Counted from the first letter of the stretch, positions 1 through 12,332 are shown. The stretch: DNA of 64,000 nt from Papaver somniferum (GCF_003573695.1 NC_039358.1:156230920-156294919), one strand, 5' to 3'. Notes: generated by a model not told the origin, from the letters alone. A program made the numbers and translations.

Positions 1-1319
1 TTCTAAATCCTAGAACAAAAGTAGAAGAAAATATAAGATCCCCACAAGAATAGAACCCTAAAGAGCTTATATAGCTTCCACTTTTGATTGTCGGCCAACT
101 CCTGTATCCTCCTCACAACTCAGTTTCTGGCCAAGCCAAGTCCGGTTCAGTTCAGGCCCATCAGTAGCCACAGCCCGGTTAATACAGGCCCATCTCTAAA
201 ATACTAAGCATGTAATCTCCTGCCCTAACATGCATCTAATCCCAGCACCAACTTCTGCATTGCTTCGATTCAGCTGAGCCATTACCTAGTCATCTGCACT
301 TCCATTTGTTGTAGCTTATGCACCTGAAATGCTATTCAAGTACCATCTGTAGCTTCAATTAACTACCAACAACGCCAGCACTTCATCCTCTGCAATACTG
401 CTTCAATTCATCAGTCACCACCAATTTCTTCCGCATGCAACCGCTAATCTCATTCTTCATACTGCAGCAACCGCAAATCCCATCAACTGTGGCTGCAAGC
501 AACCGCAAATCCCATCAACTGTGGCTGCAGCAACCGCAAATCCCAAACTTCAGTGCAAGCACTTCCAAGCCATTACATTTAACTGCAATTGGCATCAGTT
601 TCACTCCCAGTATCCTTCTTATTCAACCATAAACCCGTGGCAACTATCTGACAACCAACTCTCCTCATTCTCAGTTTCTTGGTCTTGACCTTGAGCAGCA
701 ACCACCAACAACACAATTTCTCATCCTTCAATAGTCAACACAGATTCTCTGTTCACTGTATTCTCTAACTCAGCACAACACAGCTGCGACACAACCTGCA
801 AGTCCTATGCAGCTGTAGTTCACCATTTCCTGCATCACCAGACAAGCATCTCCTCAGTCCTGCACCACTGACCAACCTGTACCCCCATTGAACCACTTAT
901 CCAGATACCAGCAAACTCCATGGTGCTCTTAACTGTAATCCTGTAGTCTTCTACAAACTAAGTCCCAATTGCAGCTGCACAGCAGCCATTTCTTCATTGC
1001 CTTCAGCTCAGACCTGTCTTAACATACATCTATAACACCCATTCAACCCATAGCATCATTAACTGCACTGACTCAATTTCTTCCTGCAACTTCATCATTT
1101 CCTCGAGCCATTCTCACACAGAATCAAACCACCAGAAGCACCAATTTAATCTCTCGAACCCTTGAATCTCAAGTTCCAACTCCAGCTGCAATACCCATTT
1201 CAGTTCACCACCATTTGAACAACCACATACCCTATCTGCTGAATCTCAATTCAAACTCCATCTTTTAAATCATCAGCAGCAGCATCTCATTGTTCTTCTC
1301 GACATCAGAAAACTCCAAT
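1..1319 (-). repeat. 3' LTR of element 1, distal part
   Basis: This stretch is a diverged copy of about 10370-11633, the same element's 5' LTR, so it is LTR and not unique sequence. About 0.85 kb of the LTR end lies left of the window. It contains no gene; the short open frames are chance frames in C/A-rich sequence. It is cut at 1319 by the copia insertion and resumes at 5469. Confidence 0.88.
462..545. repeat. short tandem repeat within the 3' LTR
   Basis: About 2.6 copies of a 31-32 bp unit beginning CTGCAGCAACCGCAAATCCC. The 5' LTR at about 10840-10875 has a single unit, so the array differs between the two LTRs and probably expanded or contracted after insertion. Confidence 0.8.
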
Positions 1320-1536
1320 TGTTAAGGATACAGCTATCCTCACTCATTCAGAGACGTAAGTACAGTTGTATCCTTCTAAGATATAACTGTCATATTATGT
1401 CGACATTCTAATGTCTCTCAATCTTGTATTTTTGGTATACAATCTTGCAATATCTTCTGTAATAATAGCCGTTTACGGCTCTTTATTTTGAATGAGAATC
1501 CACAATATCAAGTGTGGAACATTTCACCAAAACATC
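1320..1536 (+). repeat. 5' LTR of the copia element
   Basis: It starts TGTTAAGGATACAG. From the segment CTGTCATATTATGTCGAC to the end (AAAACATC) it matches about 5308-5457 with only a few differences. Immediately after it, 1537-1558 is an inverted copy of an LTR-internal segment instead of a normal PBS. Confidence 0.75.
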
Positions 1537-1559
1537 AAGATTGACAGACATTAGAATGA

Positions 1560-4500
1560 GAAGGTCGAGTTGCAGGTCTCTCAACATCACAAGCTGTATA
1601 GGAAGCCCTTCAAAGGAGATATGCACCAAAAACCAAAGCTCATCAAATGAACCTGAAAAGACGACTACACAGTCTTCGCAAAGGTAACAACTCAATGCAA
1701 GATTATTTCTCGAAAACTAAGCAACTTTTTGATGTACTTGCAGCATCTGGAAAACCTCTCTCTGAAGAAGATATGCAGGAATCAATTCTATCTGGACTAG
1801 ATCAGGCTTATGACTCCATTGTCACAGCCTTAAGAACTGTCGACAAGATCGACATGGATACTTTTCAAGCTCATCTGCTTTCATTTGATCTCTGTCTTGA
1901 ACAACAGTTAGTCGTTTTGCAACAACCGCTAGCCAATGTTGTTGCCTCATCAAACTCCAGACCATTTCAGAAGCAAGATCAAAGGATATATCCAAACAAT
2001 CTTCCACAAAATCAATCCAACCGTCAGCCTAGAAACATGTATCAAGGTGAAGGTCCTTGTGAGATCTGCAAACGCAAGAATCTCGATGATCGATTCTGTT
2101 GGTTTCGTAACAAAGCGGACAACAAGAAAAAACAACCAGCTGCATACTTGGCTTTCCATGGTGGTCCTGCTGATAACAACTGGGTGACTGATACAGGTTC
2201 AACTCATCACCTGACTGCAAATCTCAACAATCTCAACATTCGGCATGAGTACGATGGCACTGAACAAGTGCGCATAGGAAATGGTGAGGCTCTCCATATC
2301 GAAAATATTGGTAATGCGTCCCTTACTCATAATAACAGATCCTTTCAGTTAAACAATATTCTCCATGTCCCTCAAATAAAGACCAACTTACTTTCGGTCT
2401 CTAAATTCTGCAAAGATAATAACGTTTTCTTTGAATTCTATGCAACTTCTTTTGTTGTGAAGGAAATCCAGTCGGGGACAACCCTGTTGCAAGATAGACT
2501 TAAGAATGGGCTCCATGTCTTTGATGTTGTTCGAGAGATTCAACATACAACACCAGCTGCTCTACTATCCAATACGGTCCCTCTATGGCATCAAAGATTG
2601 GGTCACCCAATGCTTCGCACTGTTTTTAGGATGATTAAAAATCTTTCGCTTCCTGTTTCAAATAAGAAGTTTGATTATTGTCACTCTTGTCATATGAGCA
2701 AGAGCCATAAACTTCCATTTCCTACTAGTAGTACAATTATTGATGAACCGTTGAGTTTAATTGTTGCTGATTTATGGGTTGCACCACATGTTTCAAAAGA
2801 TGGTTTTAGATATTATCTTCTTCTTCTAGATGTTTACTCACACTATACTTGGATTTATCCACTCGTTAGAAAATCAGATGCTTTTCCCATCTTTATTCAA
2901 TTCAAAAAGCTGATAGAAAATCAAATAGATCATAAACTCAAGGTTTTTCAATCTGACAATGGTGGAGAGTTTAGGAAGTTTACTTCTTTCCTTAATAATT
3001 CTGGTGTTATACATAGATTTTCATGTCCTCACACATCTGCTCAAAATGGCATTGCTGAAAGACGCATTAGACATATCACTGAGTCAGGATTAGCTCTCTT
3101 GTTTCATGCCTCCATGCCAAAATCATACTGGGTAGAAGCTTTCTCAACTGCATGTTATCTTATTAACAGACTGCCTGCATCCCAACATGAAGCTAAATCT
3201 CCACTCCAACTCCTATGCAACAAAAAACCTGACTGCTCCTTTCTAAAGGTTTTTGGTTGTCTATGTTACCCATGCCTTCGCACATATGTCTCTGATAAGC
3301 TTGAACCAAGATCATTACCGTGTGTATTCATTGGTTACAGTGGCGTGCACAAAGGATATCTATGTTTACATGTACCTACAGGAAGGTTGTATATCTCTCG
3401 ACACGTCAAGTTCGTAGAAACAAGCTTCCCATTTGCTGCCAAGCAACATGTATGTATCACTAAACCCATTTCCAGGCCATCCATATCCACGAAAATATTT
3501 GCATCACCCACTTTTTCTAATTCATCTCATGAGAATATTGTTTCTCAACCATCCTCTCCTCTGCTACATACTCCACCAATGTCGCCTGGTACGGATATTT
3601 TGCAGTCACCACCTCTATCTCCAAATATGGATAATGTGCATCCAACTTTAAACATAACATCACCAGAATCTACTACAACAATCCCTTCTGCATAAACAAC
3701 CACTTCAGCAGCACCACAACCATTTATGTTGCAGCCGGCTCCATTAGCTCCACCAGCTCCACCGGCTCCACCTGCACCACCTACACAGCATCATATGATC
3801 ACTAGAGCTAGACATGGTATCAAAAAACCAGTCAACAAGCTTTGTCTTACAGAAACAAAGTATCCACTTCCAGAGACATCACTCACCACTCCATCGTCGT
3901 ATACAGAAGCATCGAAAAATCCAATATGGATACCTCCCATGGATGATGAGATTAATGCTCATATTCGTAATGGTACGTGGAGCTACGTACCAGATGAACC
4001 ATGGATGAATTTGATTGGCTCGAAATGGTTTTTTAGGTTAAACAGAAAGCAGATGGTACAATTGACAGACCCAAAGCTCGACTAGTAGCTAAAGCTTCAA
4101 TCAAAGAGAAGGTTTTGATTATGATGAAACCTTCAGTCCTGTGATTAAACCAAGCACTATAAGACTTGTCTTGTCCATTGTTGTGGCAAATGGTTGGTCC
4201 TTGCGACAATTAGATGTTCAGAATGCTTTCATGCATGGTGTTCTGACAGAAGATGTTTATATGGAGCAACCAGTTGGTTATATTCATCCTGACTTTCCAA
4301 CTCACGTTTGCAAGTTGAACAAGTCAATCTACGGCCTCAAGCAAGCTCCACACACTTGGTTTTCAAGGCTTAGCACGTACCTAGTTGAGCTGGGTTTCAA
4401 AGGATCTGTTGCAGACAATTCACTATTTATCAAGAAGAATTCAGATGGAGTCATTTATGTCTTAATATATGTTGATGACATTATCATCACAGGTTCCAAT

Positions 4501-5305
4501 TCTTCTTTTATTACAAACCTAATATCTGCTCTGAATTCTGTTTTTGCAATCAAAGATATAGGTGACCTCAGCTACTTCTTGGGGATAGAAGTTATTAAGC
4601 AAAAAGATTCAGTTTTGTTGAGTCAACAAAAAGACATCACTGATCAGCTTAAACGGACCAAGATGGATGCTGCAAAACCAGTTGCTACTCCCTTGGCTGT
4701 GAACACTAAAATCAGCAGATTGGGTACACAAAGATTTCAGGATCCAACGCTTTATAGAAGTGTTTGTGGAGCATTGCAGTATCTACATCTCACTCGGCCT
4801 GATATTGTTGTCGCAGTAAACAAAGTGTGCCAGTTCATGCAAGACCCTTACATCGAGCATTGGGAGCTAATCAAACGCATACTTAGGTATCTCAAACACA
4901 CAGTTCAACATGGTTTGGTTTTGCGAAAATCTTCAGATATCAGTCTTCATGCCTACTCTGACTCTGATTGGGCTGGAAGTCTCGATGATCGCCGATCCAC
5001 TAGTGGATACTGCATCTATTTTGGCAACAATCTTGTATCTTGGAGCGCAAGGAAACATAAACTGTTTCCAAGTAGAGCACTGAAGCAGAATATAGAGGCA
5101 TAGCCATAGAAACTTCTGAACTAATCTGGCTTCAATCTTTGCTAAAAGAACTTGGTGTTGAAGTAAGAGCTCCGTCAATCTGGTGTGACAATTTAGGGGC
5201 TACATATCTCACTGCCAATCCAGTTTTTCATGCTCGTATGAAGCACATAGAAATTGATTATCACTTTGTGCGTGAAAGAGTAGCAAACAAGCAGCTTCTG
5301 GTTAT
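1560..5305 (+). pseudogene. copia gag-pol polyprotein, broken by stops and frameshifts
   Basis: Order of domains: C-terminal half of a UBN2-type Gag (from about 1565, with an in-frame stop near 1597); a CCHC-like knuckle CEICKRKNLDDRFC whose histidine position is Leu; protease motif VTDTGSTHHLT; the HHCC pre-integrase segment (WHQRLGHP...CHSCH); integrase core with the three acidic residues in ADLW, SDNGGEF and AERR; reverse transcriptase with YVDD in LIYVDDIIITG; RNase H with SDSDWAG. The domain order PR-INT-RT-RH is diagnostic of Ty1/copia. The frame is broken by TAA at 3693-3695, two frame changes between about 4045 and 4100, and another near 5078. The N-terminal half of Gag is missing. 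The open stretches 1647-3695, 3726-4085, 4141-5103 and 5139-5305 are pieces of this one polyprotein, which is not functional. Confidence 0.92.
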
Positions 5306-5307
5306 AG

Positions 5308-5457
5308 CTGTCATATTATGTCGACATTCTAATGTCTGTCAATCTTGTATATTTGGTATACAATCTTGCAATATCTTCTGTAATAATAGACGTTTACGGC
5401 TCTTTATATTGAATGAGAATCCACAATATCAAGTGTGGAACATTTCTCCAAAACATC
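5308..5457 (+). repeat. 3' LTR remnant of the copia element
   Basis: It matches 1387-1536 of the 5' LTR but lacks the LTR's first part, being joined directly to the RNase H coding end at about 5305. The adjoining 5458-5468 has no counterpart in the 5' LTR. Confidence 0.72.
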
Positions 5458-5468
5458 TTGTCCTAGCT

Positions 5469-6142
5469 CCAATTTCTTCAGGTTATTCATAACTTCCACT
5501 AGAGAATCAAACCCATCTTGAATTTCATCTCAATTAACACCATATCTTCTCTGTGACTTCAATTTCACCAAACCCTACTCTGAGAACCCAGAACATCACA
5601 AATTTATCTCAATCAATCTCGAGTTCAGCCATGAATCTGCCAAACACCGATTCCTCTCTTGTGTGGTTCATATCCTGAAGATTTGACAAATAACTTTGGT
5701 GAAGACCCACCAGAACCCATGGAACCGGCGTGGTTTAACTAGGGCAGTGGTCTTAGTGCGGCAGTGAAGAAGAAAGAAGAAAGGAAATGAGCCCAAATTT
5801 CTTCATTTCAACCTAAGTAGTGATGTAGGGTTGTTATTGACACCCAGTATTACAATAAGGGCCACCTGAAATTATTTGGCAGATAACTGACAACCTATTC
5901 GCTTTCTTGTCCAACTGCCAGTTGCGAGGAACTGACAGTTCATTCTTCAAATGTAACTCGCATGTGAATCGATCTTTTTGTCCCTTTTGTGTTAAAATGA
6001 GTGATTTCTCCTCCTTTTGCTCAAAATGACTCCATTGCACCTGATAAACTCAAAAACAAAAATAAGATACATAATTTACAAGAAAAGTAGCAAAAAAAGC
6101 ATAAACAATAGATATAAATCTAGGTGTTTTAGACACCTATCA
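5469..6142 (-). repeat. 3' LTR of element 1, proximal part
   Basis: It continues the LTR interrupted at 1319 and matches about 11629-12332. The outer end reads TGATAGGTGTC on the minus strand. The first 22 bases of the LTR form a small palindrome (TAGGTGT, 5-nt loop, ACACCTA). Confidence 0.88.
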
Positions 6143-6160
6143 AATTCCCCCACACTAAGA
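6143..6160 (-). other. polypurine tract of element 1
   Basis: On the minus strand the sequence TTAGTGTGGGGGAATT directly precedes the LTR start TGATAGG. The same tract precedes the 3' LTR of element 2 at 32222-32238. It would prime plus-strand DNA synthesis. Confidence 0.8.
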
Positions 6161-7682
6161 CTTTGCTAGTCATCGCGCAAATCAAACAAAACAATTCTAA
6201 AACATACATAAAACTCCGTGTCCTCGAGGTTACGGTCACACTTAGCACGTATAACAAGCCTTTAAACCCCTAGGTGTCCCTAGTGGACGAGTTATAGTCT
6301 CGTGAAGGTTTACAAGAGGTGTACCTACAAAACCTATACTTCCAAACTCCAGCCACCTGTGAAAATTTAAGAATCGCACTAAATATTTTTATTAATTGGC
6401 ATACTATCAATGATTACAAGAGGAAGTACCCACTTTCAAATCCAATTCATAAATTAGTGATATAGCTTCATTCGGAAAGTTGAACACAACCACAATACTC
6501 GGAATCTAATCAACCACAATCACATGAAAAGATTAAGAAGATGGATATAGAAAGTAGATGGTAGCGGACTATTTACTAAGGTGAACGGTGTTTCCCATAT
6601 ATGTCTGAAGGTCACTGCCAAAACAAACCTAAAAATCCTATTGGATTGAGCTACTGGTCTGAATTCTAATATCAACACAGCTGGCATATACAAGTGAACC
6701 AGCGGTCGACAAACTTAATTCTAGACCAATTCACTGGAATATACAAGGGAACCAATAATTGATTTTAATCAACACAATAATAATATTTTTTTTTCTTCTT
6801 TTTTTCTTCTTTTTCAATTTTTTTTAATCAAATCGACAACATGATTGGATCTTTTTGAATCCAAGTGCATGATTCTTGTCAGCAGATTACATGGTAATTC
6901 CCATGGATCCTGCATTCCACGCTTGTTTGGGCGACGGAGACAGGGATAACACACACATATTGCTATCAAAGTGTCAATTTTTTTTTTGTACACCGTTTGG
7001 TCAAATTGGTCTGGTCTTTTTTTTTTTGTAGTAACTCAATCACTCTATTCCATCCTAGCAGTGATAACAATTCGATGTTGGTGCCCCACCAAATCACTTA
7101 GATAAACAATAGATAAATATGGAAAAATAAAAATAGAACATGATATGGTGACGATTCCGATATATGGTGACAACTAACATGTTATTTATTTTTATATTTT
7201 GTTCGTTTTCACATGAATAGACTCTACTAATGGGTTCCTCAACTCCTACAACCACGATGTTTCCATTAGTGTAAGGCACAAGTTGCTAGACTTTCTCTTC
7301 TTTCTTTTTTTTCTTTTTTTCTTTTTAAGTTTTTCTACTTTTTTTTTAAAAAAAAACACAAGGGAAAACTAACAAGGCTAAAAACTCTATATGAGAACAC
7401 TCCCCCACACTTAAACTTTACATTGTCCTCAATGTAAAATTTGGTCATTCAAAGTAAATTTCAAGATGGGAAATTCATAACATGATATATATATACACAA
7501 TAAGAAAATAAAAATGCATAATAAAAACTGATACTCCAACTCATAGTTATTTCTGAACAATAGAGGATAAACACTAAACAAACTATTTAGTTGGCATCTA
7601 ATCCCAACTCAGCCAATATATACCTCATCGACAAGAAAAAAATTCCATCTACTTAGAAAGGCTAGTGTTTATTCTAAATTGT
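6161..7682 (-). other. non-coding region between the two polypurine tracts of element 1
   Basis: I see no supported gene here. The sequence is AT-rich with T/C runs at 6785-6830, 6975-6990, 7015-7030 and 7290-7350. At about 7398-7440 (minus strand) there is a second purine tract in the phrase AAGTTTAAGTGTGGGGGAGT, which follows GAGGACAATGTA; the same phrase stands at 30410-30450 in element 2. A corresponding non-coding interval is present there too. Confidence 0.6.
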
Positions 7683-9389
7683 TCAAAAATCTCTAAAAAT
7701 TGGAGTTTTGATATGCAAATATCCAAAATAAGAAAAATAAAGATAAAAACTTGAGAAATAAAAAGATATAGATAGATACACAAAACCAGTGGGTTGCCTC
7801 CCATTTAGCGCTTGGTTTAAAGTCGTCAGCCCGACTTGCAAGACGGATTCTCCATACACCAATAATCGGAAAAGTTGGGGATCCACCCATAACACCTGTT
7901 TTGCAAACACTAGCTTCGCACAAATATTAGTAATATAAAATAGAAACGAAGTTATTAACCGATAAAAGTTTCCTCCACACTTATTCTTTTCCAAACTTGG
8001 AAGTGTATAAAAAACATAGAATTCGGGAATTGTCACGATTTCTTGTTCCAAAACCTGCATAGCATGAGAATCTAATGTTTCTAATGGTGGATACCGAGAA
8101 ACAAAGTCATTTAACAATGTTTCCGAAGCACATACATTCAAACCAATAAGAGGTAAAAGAGAAGAATCAATATGCAAAGGGTTAGACAAACCTCGCACAA
8201 TCTCTTGTAGCGCGGAATCCTCTTCATCCTTGAAAAACTCAAGTGAATTATTCACCTCTTGTAGATCATGGTCCTCTATCAAACCTTGCAACCATTCTTC
8301 GTCCTTTTCTGCCTTAACCAAAATCTCGGCACCAACATCTTCATTACAATCCTTTGCACGCTCAATTGGGTCTTCCACAATATTGGTCACAACGGTTTCA
8401 TTCTCAACACACTCCTCTTTGTTGTAAGGCACATACTCTTTTGCGGATGCAATATTGTCCATAAAGAACACTCCTTGCATCATCCTCAGGATATACCTTT
8501 TGAATAGGTTCTTGATCATTATAAATATCAAGGCTTAAGTAAGCTACACTAGTGTCATCATATTCCTCTTCGTCTTCATCTTGATCCCAAAAATATTTCG
8601 TTGTACACCTTTGGGGAATGTCACCATGAGTTGGTTCAAGCGATGTATCTTCATAATCATCATCACTTTCATAGTTAACATAAGATTGATTCTCGCTGAA
8701 TTTAATGTTGCTAATCTCAAACTCATCCTTTTGAATAGGTGAATGATCATTATTAAGATCAAGAGTTGATCTAACTACACAATTATCAACGGAAGACCCC
8801 AAAGGTTGGACCTTTTTAACACAATCATCTATTCCCTCTTTGTATTCATCAATGCCCTTTCTTAAGTTGGAAACACCTTTTTGAAGCTCTTAGAATGATC
8901 CATCCAAATTCTGAATATAGTGTTCCATTTGTTCGTAAATCTCATTCGACAAGGCAAAAGTAGAATTACTTACTTCAGTATTGCTAGGCCAGTTATATTC
9001 CCTTTGAATGGGTGAATGATCATAACTACGAACAGAAATTGGCCAAACATAGTATGAGCACACTCAGTCGATAAAACTAGTTCCATGCTTGGTTGTCTAC
9101 GAACTGACTCCATGCTGACCATAAATTGTTGCATTTCATCTACCAAATTAGAGGAAATATTAATAGGAGCACAAATATCATCCTCTCTTTGTAGTTGCTC
9201 ACTTACATACCCACCATAAGAAGGTTGGAATGTATGAGAATAACTAAAAGAGTACTTGGAGTATTGATCATAACCAAAGGATTGGCTTTGATGGTACTCC
9301 CCATAAGGGTGATAGTTGTCATGTTGTTGAGGTTGAAAGCCGTATTGATTTCTCCAAAATGCTCCGTCCGTAGAAATTGGTACCTGAAA
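7683..9389 (-). pseudogene. Unknown acidic protein of element 1 with repeated DHSPIQ-type motifs
   Basis: I do not recognise this protein. On the minus strand it runs from a splice-acceptor-like GTTTCAG|GTACC (about 9389), through a Tyr/Gln/Ser-rich segment (FWRNQYGFQPQQHDNYHPYG), to long Asp/Glu-rich stretches (DDDYEDTSLE, DEDEEEYDDTS, VEDPIERAKDCNEDVGAE). A short motif recurs three times, roughly 250 bp apart: YDHSPIQ (near 9015), NNDHSPIQKD (near 8740) and YNDQEPIQKV (near 8500). It ends in LTTLNQALNGRQPTG near 7800, a phrase also found at 30250-30295 in element 2. No CCHC, protease, RT or integrase motif is present. The frame changes at least twice (near 8890-9000 and near 8470), so this copy is broken. 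The open pieces are 8970-9473, 8404-8802 and 7683-8531. Confidence 0.55.
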
Positions 9390-9489
9390 CAAGATTCTCA
9401 AAACACGGTTAAGAACCAAAGAATAAGAAAAACTAAAACAAAAATAAAAACAAAAATAAGAAACCAAAAACAAATAACAACCCGCTGCC

Positions 9490-9507
9490 TCCCCGGCAAC
9501 GGCGCCA
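9490..9507 (-). other. primer-binding site of element 1
   Basis: TGGCGCCGTTGCCGGGGA on the minus strand, five bases inside the LTR end GATCA. The identical 18-mer lies at 19166-19183. This PBS type is commonly reported as matching the 3' end of tRNA-Asp in Athila-group elements; I did not check it against a tRNA. Confidence 0.88.
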
Positions 9508-9512
9508 AAATT

Positions 9513-12332
9513 TGATCGTCGTCGTAGGCGTCAAAAATAATTACACTTTCTTACTACTCAAAATATATAATGAAGCAAGGGAAAGAAATGATCGTTCCCA
9601 CAGAGAGGACTTAGGTTGTCAATATGTTATGGTTTCCTATATAAAACAATGGGGGTTTTATGATTTTTATATAAACTAAAATAAAATAAAAGCAAAACAA
9701 TGAAAAGTAAACACGTAAATCAAGGATGTGAAAGTATTGGTCAAGAATTTCGTTTTCATTCACTAACACGTTCTTGTCTTAATAACTAGAATTGATATTT
9801 AATCTCTCATTATCAAAATCCCTAAGATACCTAGTCGAAAGAATATCCCGCAATTTCCTCTTATCATCACACATACATGTAAAACGATGCAAGTATGAAT
9901 TCTACCAAAAGAATAACCTAACGCCTTGCGCTAATCAAGTTCAATTCGCATGGAGCATTAAGATTCATGAATTTAGGCTAATCAATGCAATTGAAATACA
10001 TTGCGCAAACAATTCGAACAAAAGTCATGGTTCTTGTATGATTACAAGGATATATCACTATAACCTACAATCATTTTTATGCTACTTGTGTTCAAGGATT
10101 ATCGCTCGATGATTAATCCTAAACTAGCTATAGATATGAATATGAGTTCTACCAATTTGCAACTTGACAAAACAAATACTCAATCATGTTGTAATACGTC
10201 AATCATACAACTATATTTTCAGAGAATCATGAACGATAAATATGAGACAAAACTAATTCATTAAACCCAAAATCATGTTATGTGAAATCAACTTAATCCA
10301 TAAACCAATAATAAAATTAACTACTCATGTTCATGGAGTTCATAACAAGGAGAAAAGAAAAGGTTTCATGTTTCTAAACCCTAGAACTAAAGTAGAAGAA
10401 AAGATAAGATACCCACAAGAATATAACCCTAAAGAGCTTATATAGCTTCCACTTCTGATTGTCGGCCAACTCTTGTATCCGCCTCACAACTCAGTTTCTG
10501 GCCAAGGCAAGTCCAGTTCAGTTTCAGGCCCATCAGTAGCTACAACCCGGTTAATACAGGCCCATCTCTAAAATACTGAGCATGTAATCTCCTGCCCTAA
10601 CATGCATCTAATCCCAGCACCAACTTATGCATTGCTTCGATTCAGCTGAGCCATTACCTAGTCATATGCACTTCCATTTGTTGTAGATTCTGCACCTGCA
10701 ATGCCATTCAAGTACCATCTGTAGCTTCAATTAACTACCAACAACGCCAACACTTCAGCCTCTGCAATACTGCTTCAATTCATCAGTCACCACCAATTTC
10801 TTCCGCACACAACCACTAATCTCATTCTTCATACTGCAGCAACCGAAAATCCCATCAACTGTGGCTGCAACCAAACTCCAGTGCAAGCACTTCCAAGCCA
10901 TTACATTTAACTGCAATTGGCATCAGTTTCACTCCAAGTATCCTTCTTATTCAACCATAAACCCATGGCAACTATCTGACAACCAACTCTCCTCATTCTC
11001 AATTTCTTGGTCTTGACCTTGAGCAGCAACCACCAACAACACAATTTCTCATCCTTCAATAGTCAACACAGATTCTCCGTTCACTGTATTCTCGAACTCA
11101 GCACAACACAGCTGCGACACAACCTGCAAGTCCTATGCAGCTGTAGTTCACCATTTCCTGCATCACCAGACAAGCATCTCCTCAGTCCTGCACCATTGAC
11201 CAACCTGTACCATCATTGAACCACTTATCCAGATACCAGCAAACTCCATGGTGCTCTTAACTGTAATCATGTAGTCTTCTACAAACTAAGTCCCAATTGC
11301 AGCTGCACAGCATCCATTTCTTCATTGCCTTCAGCTCGGACCTGTCTTAACATACATTTATAACACCCATGCAACCCATAGCATCATTAACTGCACTGAC
11401 TCAATTTATTCCTGCAACTTCATCATTGCCTCGAGCCATTCTCAGACAGAATGAAACCACCAGAAACACCAATTTAATCTCTATCTCAAGTTCCAACTCC
11501 AGCTGCAATACCCATTTAAGTTCACCACCATTTGAACAACCACATACCCTATCTGCTTAATCTCAGTTCAAACTCCATCTTTTAAATCAGCAGCAGCAGC
11601 ATCTCCTTGTTCTTCTCGACATCAGAAAACTCCAATTTCTTCAGGTTCTTCATAACTTCCACTAGAGAATCAAACCCATCTCGAATTTCATCTCAATTAC
11701 CACCATATCTTCTCCGTGACTTCAATTTCACCAAACCCTACTCTGAGAACCCAGAACATCACAAATTTATCTCAATCAATCTTGAGTTCAGCCATGAATC
11801 TGCCAAACACCGATTCCTCTCTTGTGTGGTTCATATCCTGAAGATTTGACAAATAACTTCGGTGAAGACCCAACAGAACCCATGGCACCGACATGGTTTG
11901 ACTAGGGCAGTAATCTTGGTGCGGCAGTGAAGAAGAAAGAAGAAAGGAAATGAGCCCAAATTTCTTCATTTTGACCTAAGTAATTAGGTAGGGTTGTTAT
12001 TGAAACCCAATATTACAATAAGGGCCACCTGAAATTATTTGGCAGATAACTGACAGCCTATTCGCTTTCTTGTCCAACTGCCAGTTGCGAGGAACTGGCA
12101 GTTCATTCTTCACTCCTTATGCAAAATTAGCTGGCTCCAAATGTAACTCGCACGTGAATCGATCTTTTTGTCCTTTTTGTGTTAAAATGAGCGATTTCTC
12201 CTCCTTTTGCTCCAAATGACTCCATTGCATCTGATAAACTCAAAAGCAAAAATAAGATACATAATTTACAAGAAAAGTAACAAAGAAAGCATAAACAATA
12301 AATATAAATCTATGTGTTTTAGACACCTATCA
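9513..12332 (-). repeat. 5' LTR of element 1 (about 2.8 kb)
   Basis: On the minus strand it begins TGATAGGTGTCTAAAACAC and ends GATCA next to the PBS. Its first ~120 bases match the LTR start of element 2 with modest divergence, so the two elements are one family or sister families. It contains no gene; the several open frames are not conserved between the LTR copies. Confidence 0.87.

Larger units (their letters stand above)
1320..5468 (+). mobile_element. Decayed Ty1/copia element inserted in the LTR of element 1
   Basis: Compared with the uninterrupted LTR copy at 11620-11640, sequence 1320-5468 is an insertion. CCAAT stands on both sides (1315-1319 and 5469-5473), consistent with a 5-bp target duplication. 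The left end starts TGTTAAGG like an LTR. The LTR-like segments are about 1320-1536 and about 5308-5457. The right one lacks the first ~85 bp, and the final bases (AGCT) are not the usual CA, so the 3' border is rearranged. Between them lies a gag-pol pseudogene. No tRNA-complementary PBS is visible after the left LTR. Confidence 0.82.
1..12332 (-). mobile_element. Athila-like LTR retrotransposon lacking gag and pol (element 1), left end outside window
   Basis: Read on the minus strand the order is: 5' LTR (12332 to 9513), primer-binding site, about 3.4 kb internal region, polypurine tract, then 3' LTR (6142 to beyond position 1). The two LTR copies align from their shared TGATAGGTGTC start for about 2 kb, and the 3' copy is split by a copia insertion. 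The LTRs (about 2.8 kb) and the PBS TGGCGCCGTTGCCGGGGA are typical of Athila-group Ty3/gypsy elements. The internal region holds no recognisable gag, protease, RT or integrase, so the copy is non-autonomous. The element at 16475-34921 is a relative with similar LTR start, PBS and polypurine tracts but with gag. The flank after the outer LTR end is CCGAC; its partner lies outside the window. Confidence 0.85.

Noticed and set aside
435..632. Open frame of 65 codons in the LTR of element 1
   Set aside because: It depends on a tandem repeat array and is not kept in the 5' LTR copy.
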